A program made the position numbers and the translations under genes. A model generated the notes under the pieces. It saw only the letters and a program-made list of their open reading frames with translations. It searched no databases and was not told where the DNA came from. From Natrononativus amylolyticus (GTDB lineage Archaea; Halobacteriota; Halobacteria; Halobacteriales; Natrialbaceae), in contig NZ_CP101459.1 of assembly GCF_024362525.1 (NCBI RefSeq), positions 248,001 to 312,000 on the forward strand: 64,000 bases of DNA. Direction: 5' to 3'. Of the stretch, positions 59,312-64,000 are shown one piece after another (within the stretch, counting starts at the first letter, position 1; each line of letters starts with the position of its first letter).

Positions 59312-59941
59312 ATGATTACGCGGTTGGCAACCAATCCACACGCGTTCGTGGAGCGACAGTCGAAGTATCCGGGGATTCGAACGCAGTCGCTCATCGCGTT
59401 TCTCGTGGGCGTCGCGTTCGGCCTGCAACACATCGGACTGACCACCGTTCTCGGCTCGGAACTCGAGCACGTCTCGGGGCCGATTTGGGTGCTCACGGTG
59501 GTCGATCTGGTCGTCCCGTTCGTCCTCTGGGGGGTCGTGACGGTCCTGATCTACTACACCGCGCGTCTCGTCGGGGGCTACTTTCAGATCGGGCTGCTCT
59601 TTCGGATGGTCGGCTGGGGGTTCGCCCCGCTGATCGCGAGCGGATTCCTCGTGAGCCTCGCGCGGCTCTACGCCCTTCAGGGCGCGGCGCCGCCGGAAGA
59701 ACCGAGCTTCTCCGCGTTCGAGTACGAGTACGCGGCCTACCAGTCCTACGTCGACGCGGCCACGAACGAGCCGGTCTTCCTCGGGGCGACGGCGGTCGCG
59801 GCCGGGTTCGCACTCCTCAGCGGCTACATCTGGGCGATCGTCATCGAACACCTGTCCGGCCTCTCGTTCACCCGCGCCCTCGCGGTCAGTGCCCTCCCGG
59901 TCGCGCTCTGTCTCGTCTGGATCGGCTGGCAGCTCGTCTGA
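59312..59941 (+). CDS. Yip1-family integral membrane protein
   Basis: A 209-residue membrane protein with about five hydrophobic helices. The N-terminus (MITRLATNPHAFVERQSKYPGIRTQSLIAFLVGV) and the central FRMVGWGFAPLIASGFLVSL match the YIP1 domain common in haloarchaea. ATG 59312 was chosen because a TATA-like box (59278-59286) lies about 30 bases upstream. Its role in archaea is not known. It is divergent from the small membrane protein gene. Confidence 0.85.
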   Translation: MITRLATNPHAFVERQSKYPGIRTQSLIAFLVGVAFGLQHIGLTTVLGSELEHVSGPIWVLTVVDLVVPFVLWGVVTVLIYYTARLVGGYFQIGLLFRMVGWGFAPLIASGFLVSLARLYALQGAAPPEEPSFSAFEYEYAAYQSYVDAATNEPVFLGATAVAAGFALLSGYIWAIVIEHLSGLSFTRALAVSALPVALCLVWIGWQLV

Positions 59942-60036
59942 TACCGGACATCCCGTCGTTCGAGGGAGTCGGCGCACGCCTCGACGGCCCACCCAGCGGT
60001 GCGTATTCGATCGCTGTCAGATATCCGAACGGAATA

Positions 60037-60072
60037 GCTTTATTGTTTGCAGCCGTTCACCTATCGGTAGGT
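60037..60072 (+). promoter_or_regulatory. TATA-like box and operator-like repeat of second isomerase gene
   Basis: GCTTTATTG at 60037-60045 is followed at 60059-60072 by ACCTA-TCGG-TAGGT, an inverted repeat that falls at the expected transcription start. A protein bound there would block initiation of the gene at 60082. Confidence 0.5.
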
Positions 60073-60081
60073 ACGTAAGAA

Positions 60082-60858
60082 ATGGTGCGAACAGCGATAC
60101 AGCTTCAGACGCTCGAGGATCTTCCTGACGAACTGCCCGAACTCATCGCGCGCGTCGGCGACACCACGCTCGAAGGGGTCGAGTTCACGGGTCTCGCCGG
60201 CTCGTCGCCGTCCGTCGTCGCCGACGCGGTCGCAACCGCGGGCGTCGAAATGATCGGCGCGCACGTCTCGGTCGACCAGCTCGAATCGGAGTACGACGCG
60301 CTCGTCGAGACCTACGGTGAACTCGGGTGTCGGCGGTTCATCGCGCAGTCGTACGACGAAGACGCCTTCGACTCGCTCGAGGCGACCGAGGCGGTCGCGG
60401 ACCACCTCTCCGACCTCGCCTCGAAACTGGCAGCCGACGGGTTCGAGTTCTGCTATCACAACTCGACGGTCGAGTTCGACCAGCTCGGGGACGAGTACGT
60501 CTACGACGTGTTACTCGACCGGACCGACGACTCGATCGCCTTCGAACTCGACACGGGACTGGCCGTGTACGCTGGCGCCGATCCGATCTCGCTTCTCTCC
60601 CGGTACGGCGACCGGATCTCGCTCGTTCACCTCACCGACTCGGTTCCGGGTCGAGAAGCGACGATTCAGGTCGAAGTCGGCGCCGGCGAACTCGACGTCA
60701 AACGCTGCGTCGACGCCGCGCGCGACGCCGACGTCGCGTGGCTCGTCTACGAGCACGGACAGACCGACGACCCGCTGGACTCGCTGTCGTACGCTTCGAC
60801 GCTGTTGCCCACCCTCTCGAGCGGACACGACCCCAACGCGACCTCGAGCGTTTACTGA
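60082..60858 (+). CDS. Sugar phosphate isomerase/epimerase-like TIM barrel protein
   Basis: A 258-residue paralogue of 26619-27419, sharing the MVRTAIQL start and overall order. The metal residues mostly persist (FELDTGLAVYAG, LVHLTDSVPG, YEHG), but the YHNH motif of the first copy reads YHNS here, so one active-site histidine is lost. It may use another substrate or be weakly active. It ends convergently with the ceramidase-like gene, overlapping it by seven bases. Confidence 0.88.
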   Translation: MVRTAIQLQTLEDLPDELPELIARVGDTTLEGVEFTGLAGSSPSVVADAVATAGVEMIGAHVSVDQLESEYDALVETYGELGCRRFIAQSYDEDAFDSLEATEAVADHLSDLASKLAADGFEFCYHNSTVEFDQLGDEYVYDVLLDRTDDSIAFELDTGLAVYAGADPISLLSRYGDRISLVHLTDSVPGREATIQVEVGAGELDVKRCVDAARDADVAWLVYEHGQTDDPLDSLSYASTLLPTLSSGHDPNATSSVY

Positions 60859-62225
60859 CCGCCATCGGCGGCCGACGGGCTCGAAGTTAAGGCCCCGACG
60901 AGCCCCAGCGCTTCGCGGCGGAACTCGAGGACCGCCTCCGGCGAGAGCTTCGCCGTTCGGACTTCGTACCCGACGTTTTCGAGGTCGGCGAGCGGCGGCA
61001 GGTAGCCGACGTAGTCGTTCGCGTAACCGGCCAGCAGCAACGACTCGGCGCGCGCCGCCGACTTGAAGCGGAGGCCGTGGGCCGTGTGTACCTCGCCGGG
61101 CATCCCCAGGACCCCGATCGTTCCGATCTCGAAGTACGGCAGCCGGTTCGGGAGGCAGGTCGCATCCCAGCGCGCGATCGCGAGCAGCTCCGTGGCGTAC
61201 TGACGGTCCCAGGCGAGTTTCTCCGCGCCGACGGTCTCGCCGTCGGCCTCGAGGCGCTCGATCCGATCGTCGAGGTCGTCGATCCGCGCCTCGAGCGTCT
61301 CTACGGGGGGCGTTCGCTTGACCGGGAGCCGGAGCTCCGCCTCGTCGACGAAAATCGGGGCGCGGCTGGCGCCGTCCGCCGCCGGCTCCGCGCCCTCGAG
61401 CGCACGGACGACGGCGTCGCCGACGCGACCGCCGACCCGCTCCATCGCCTCGTACGCCTCCGCTCTCGAGCGGCCCGGGCGCAGTCCCGCCGGGTTGACG
61501 TCGCCGGCGGCGCCGTTGAGAAAGAGCACCGTCGCCCCCGGACGGACCTCGCGAACGCGCTCCCTGGCGACGCCCGGCCAGTCCGCCGAGAGGTGCGTCT
61601 CTCGCGCTGTCGCACACACCGGGTGACAGGCGAAGTTGTAGAGCACCGTCTCCGCCCCCGAAACCGTCTCGACGAGAACGGCGGTGACGTTGGGGTCGAC
61701 CGGCCCGTGTGGCACGCGAACGTTCCCGCCGACGCCACCCGCCGCGCGGCGGTTCTCCTGAACCGCCCCTTCGGAGTCGGTGGCGGTGTGAACCGCGGCC
61801 GGCTCGAGGGCGGCGTGCGCCCGTCGGAACGTTTCGACGACCGCCTCCTCGATCCGCGAAACGGTTTCCGAGACGTCCGCGGTCGCCCGAAGCGGCGGGC
61901 TCACGTCGAGCGCCCGAGCGGGAAGGTACGGCCCCGCGTGGGTGTGCGTCGCCGCGACGACGATCGAATCGAGGTCGACGCCGGCGCTCGCGAGCGCAGT
62001 TCGAACCCGGTTCGTGAACTCCCGGGAGACGTTCAGCACGTCCACCGAGGCGACACCGACCGTAGATGTGCCGTCGTCGAGAACGAGGGCGGCGGCGAAC
62101 AGCGGATCGTGAACGCCCGTCGAACGACCCTCCCGAGCGCCGTAGCCGCTCATCACAACCGGCTCCTCGGGCGTGATATCGGTCGACGCCGATCCAGCGC
62201 GGAGTCGCGCCTCGTGGGCGGGCAC
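60852..62225 (-). CDS. Neutral-ceramidase-like amidohydrolase
   Basis: A 457-residue relative of neutral ceramidase. The start GSASTDITPEEPVVMSGYG, the zinc motif AATHTHAGPY, LYNFACHPVCATARETHLSADWPG, and FLNGAAGDVNPAG are the family landmarks and are more complete than in the copy at 20028. There is no signal peptide and no C-terminal immunoglobulin-like domain. A coiled-coil-like insertion (LEARIDDLDDRIERLEADGE) lies near residue 310-330. It likely cleaves an N-acyl bond of an imported compound. Confidence 0.85.
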   Translation of the reverse strand: MPAHEARLRAGSASTDITPEEPVVMSGYGAREGRSTGVHDPLFAAALVLDDGTSTVGVASVDVLNVSREFTNRVRTALASAGVDLDSIVVAATHTHAGPYLPARALDVSPPLRATADVSETVSRIEEAVVETFRRAHAALEPAAVHTATDSEGAVQENRRAAGGVGGNVRVPHGPVDPNVTAVLVETVSGAETVLYNFACHPVCATARETHLSADWPGVARERVREVRPGATVLFLNGAAGDVNPAGLRPGRSRAEAYEAMERVGGRVGDAVVRALEGAEPAADGASRAPIFVDEAELRLPVKRTPPVETLEARIDDLDDRIERLEADGETVGAEKLAWDRQYATELLAIARWDATCLPNRLPYFEIGTIGVLGMPGEVHTAHGLRFKSAARAESLLLAGYANDYVGYLPPLADLENVGYEVRTAKLSPEAVLEFRREALGLVGALTSSPSAADGGQ

Positions 62226-62339
62226 TCAGACCACCCCCGTCCGTCCGGACTGTCTGTTGTGCATCGTCGCTGGGTAACGCGGGAGACGCCTTAGTTGTAT
62301 GGCGACCCGCCAACGAGTTCGGTCGGGCGTCGACGCGAG

Positions 62340-63230
62340 TCAGTAGTAGGGCTCGTACTCCGCGAGGAAGGCGGCGCCGTCGACGGAGTACTCCGAGAGG
62401 ATTCGGCAGTTCGGCGTGATGGGGCCGGGGTGCTCGAGCGCGGCGTTCACGGCGAGTAAAAGCGATGCGGCGTCGAGAACCCGGTCCGCGGGGTTCCTGG
62501 CTCCCGCGACGACCTCGAGGAACGTGTCGATGTAGTTCTCGTACATCTCGGTCATCTCCTCCGCGGAGCTACCGACGTCCCGTCGAACGGTTCGCTCGCC
62601 GATGCTGAAGAAGGTGAACAGCTCGTCGTCGCTCGGATCGTCGAGTCGAACGGTCGCGTACGTTCCGTCCTCGAAGGCGACGTCGACCGTCTGACCGGGG
62701 TCGTTGGCCCGCGACGCGCACGTCCAGGGCGCTCCAGCCAGCCGGCGAACCGTATCGATCACGTGGCTGCCGTAGTAGAACGTGTCGTCGTAGCCGATGC
62801 AGTACACCGTCTGCTGATCGCCGAAGCTGTCGAGCGAGCGAACCGCAGACTGGTAGGGAACCGCGGAGCCGCCGAAAAACGGCGTCTCACCGATCGCGTC
62901 TCGAATCGCGCGAACGTCCTCGAGAGAGCCCGCGATGGGTTTGTCGACCAGCGTCGGCACGCCGCGCTCGAGAAACGGGACCGCGAGCTCGCGGTGGGTG
63001 TCCCAGTTTACCGTCAGAATCAGGACGGCGTCGACGGCGGAGACGAGATCCAGCGGCTCCGCGAATCGGGTCGCTTCGTAGCGCTCGCAGAACCGGTCCG
63101 CGTACGCATCGCTCCGTACCGCACCACCATCCCAGACGGCCGTGAGCTCAGCCAAACCGTGCTCCTGGATGGTCGCTGCGAACGATTCCGAGTGACTCGT
63201 GTCTAAGCCGACGATACCGATATCGACCAT
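62340..63230 (-). CDS. Gfo/Idh/MocA-like oxidoreductase with GLDTSH loop
   Basis: A 296-residue, rather short family member from ATG 63230 (the frame is open to 63332). The nucleotide loop is GIVGLDTSHSESFAAT, lacking GxGxxG, and the signature is DKP at 96-98 instead of EKP. A TATA-like box at 63258-63266 supports this start. The catalytic His/Asp region is less clear than in the other copies (YGSHVIDTVRRL may be equivalent). It could be a substrate-binding or slow enzyme of the same pathway. Confidence 0.85.
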   Translation of the reverse strand: MVDIGIVGLDTSHSESFAATIQEHGLAELTAVWDGGAVRSDAYADRFCERYEATRFAEPLDLVSAVDAVLILTVNWDTHRELAVPFLERGVPTLVDKPIAGSLEDVRAIRDAIGETPFFGGSAVPYQSAVRSLDSFGDQQTVYCIGYDDTFYYGSHVIDTVRRLAGAPWTCASRANDPGQTVDVAFEDGTYATVRLDDPSDDELFTFFSIGERTVRRDVGSSAEEMTEMYENYIDTFLEVVAGARNPADRVLDAASLLLAVNAALEHPGPITPNCRILSEYSVDGAAFLAEYEPYY

Positions 63231-63257
63231 CTGTTCGTTAGTGCCGCGCCGCCGAGC

Positions 63258-63266
63258 CTTATAGTT
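63258..63266 (-). promoter_or_regulatory. TATA-like box of the last oxidoreductase gene
   Basis: AACTATAAG on the minus strand is about 32 bases before ATG 63230 and fixes that start. Confidence 0.55.
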
Positions 63267-63453
63267 TCGCTTGGACGGAGTGTCGGTGGTCAGTACTCTC
63301 CGCTCGACGCTCGAGCGAGAACGGTCGTTCAACTCGATAAAACGGCTGCACTCGGCAATACCGAGTGGAAACTCCGGGCGGACACCGTATACGCGAGGTC
63401 GGTGCCGTCCGTGAGCACTGGTACCACAGGGTTATCGAGTGTACTCCACGTTC

Positions 63454-63470
63454 GTTCACCCCTGGTGAAC
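63454..63470. promoter_or_regulatory. Perfect 17-base palindrome, candidate IclR operator
   Basis: GTTCACC-CCT-GGTGAAC has perfect seven-base arms and a three-base centre, the same layout as 34748-34764 with C/G for T/A at one position of each arm. It lies 224 bases upstream of the last oxidoreductase and next to AT-rich sequence. Confidence 0.55.
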
Positions 63471-63507
63471 AGATATAGATGATATGCAAATTGAGTTAAC
63501 GATATTT

Positions 63508-63521
63508 AAATACATGTATTT
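63508..63521. promoter_or_regulatory. Perfect 14-base AT-rich palindrome
   Basis: AAATACATGTATTT is perfectly self-complementary and lies in a promoter-like AT-rich patch 37 bases after the 63454-63470 palindrome. It may be a regulator site or a TATA region for a rightward transcript. No gene follows within the window. Confidence 0.4.
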
Positions 63522-64000
63522 GTGGTGTCTGATCGACGTCGACCGGCGAATGCTACCCGCTACAGACGAGCTACGGGTCGTTGGACCAGATCATGTCAGA
63601 ACCGGTGGTGCGGACTGGCGCGGCACCGTTCGGAGGTCGATGCCGGATCGTTTCAGTGTTCCAGTCGTTTACCACGTATGAACGGTGATCGGACCGCCGT
63701 CGATCGCACCGAGAAGCGACGGCCGTCAAGAATTACAAACATATACCTGTAATCCGGGGGCGCGAGAAATGCACTCGTGGAATGGTCCCACACACAGCAG
63801 TAAACATCATACTTAGCAAATCAAAAACAATACCATTATTATTATATTATTGGACGCAGACATCGGATACTAAAATGCATTCACAAAGACCCAAAACTGA
63901 ACTGAGGGGAAGAGCAGCGGATCTGAACGGGAAATAGGATTGAATCCGAACCGTCGGCTGCTATTCGTTAGCCACATGTTGAATTGTATCGAAAGTGTCT

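Larger units (their letters stand above)
63231..64000. other. Gene-free, increasingly AT-rich end of the window
   Basis: I see no convincing gene in these 770 bases. From about 63720 the base composition falls well below the rest of the window, with runs such as the TTATTATTATATTATT block near 63834-63850. Contents include two palindromes (63454-63470 and 63508-63521) and an ATTACA/TGTAAT repeat at 63732-63753. It may be a promoter region of a gene beyond the window or an island boundary. Confidence 0.6.

Noticed and set aside
63484-63681. A 65-codon plus-strand frame near the window end
   Set aside because: It starts inside an AT-rich palindromic region, has an early run of hydrophobic residues followed by random basic sequence, and matches no family.

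Overview
The window is high-GC DNA (mostly about two thirds G+C) from a halophilic archaeon of class Halobacteria. The proteins are very acidic. Many genes have a TATA-like box 24-32 bases upstream of the start codon and no Shine-Dalgarno sequence (leaderless transcripts). Exported proteins carry twin-arginine signals, often with a lipobox, and HalOD1 and UspA proteins are present. A Natrialbales-type genome is plausible, but I cannot prove genus or species.

Layout. 1-2858: end of one oligopeptide-type ABC transporter (ATPase C-terminus, small membrane protein, two permeases). 2948-8296: amidase, exported beta-helix protein, acidic Tat lipoprotein, CapA-like phosphoesterase. 8344-12477 (minus): PIG-L deacetylase, two Gfo/Idh/MocA oxidoreductases, threonine ammonia-lyase. 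12764-18514: IclR regulator, GNAT acetyltransferase, RidA, exported gamma-glutamyltransferase, FAD amine oxidoreductase. 18955-25012 (minus): mutarotase-like protein, ceramidase-like hydrolase, two PLP aminotransferases, second PIG-L deacetylase. 25141-34564: arylsulfotransferase-like propeller, HalOD1 protein, sugar isomerase, sulfatase, second beta-helix protein, AAC(3)-like acetyltransferase, UspA, two medium-chain dehydrogenases. 35146-44808: small membrane protein, SelA-like PLP enzyme, an LLM flavoenzyme-oxidoreductase-sulfatase operon, amidohydrolase, flavin reductase, FAH hydrolase, second IclR regulator, second acidic lipoprotein. 44969-47321: an IS1341-type (IS200/IS605 group) tnpB element inside a broken NAD-dependent epimerase gene. 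47427-51807: NRAMP-related transporter, oxidoreductase, double-domain amidohydrolase. 51870-58734 (minus): a complete second ABC transporter operon. 58907-63230: membrane proteins, second sugar isomerase, second ceramidase-like hydrolase, fifth Gfo/Idh/MocA oxidoreductase. The last 770 bases have no convincing gene and become AT-rich.

How the genes may work together. Two ABC importers, exported beta-helix proteins, sulfatases, an arylsulfotransferase-like protein, deacetylases, amidases, ceramidase-like hydrolases, aminotransferases, five Gfo/Idh/MocA oxidoreductases, sugar isomerases, a mutarotase and IclR regulators fit an accessory catabolic island. The substrate would be a sulfated and/or N-acylated sugar compound. 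This is inference: each family is recognisable, but the substrate is not visible in the sequence. Most enzyme families occur twice.

Most unusual items: the tnpB element with a divergent 43-codon gene, a perfect operator-like palindrome and a missing RuvC-II glutamate; homologous small two-helix proteins after both transporter ATPase genes; a fused amidohydrolase whose second domain has lost its metal ligands; an ABC ATPase with an insertion of about 97 residues splitting its four-cysteine motif; an NRAMP-like protein without the metal motifs; two short leaderless upstream ORFs whose stops overlap the next start; and a set of related 17-21 base palindromes near genes and IclR regulators.
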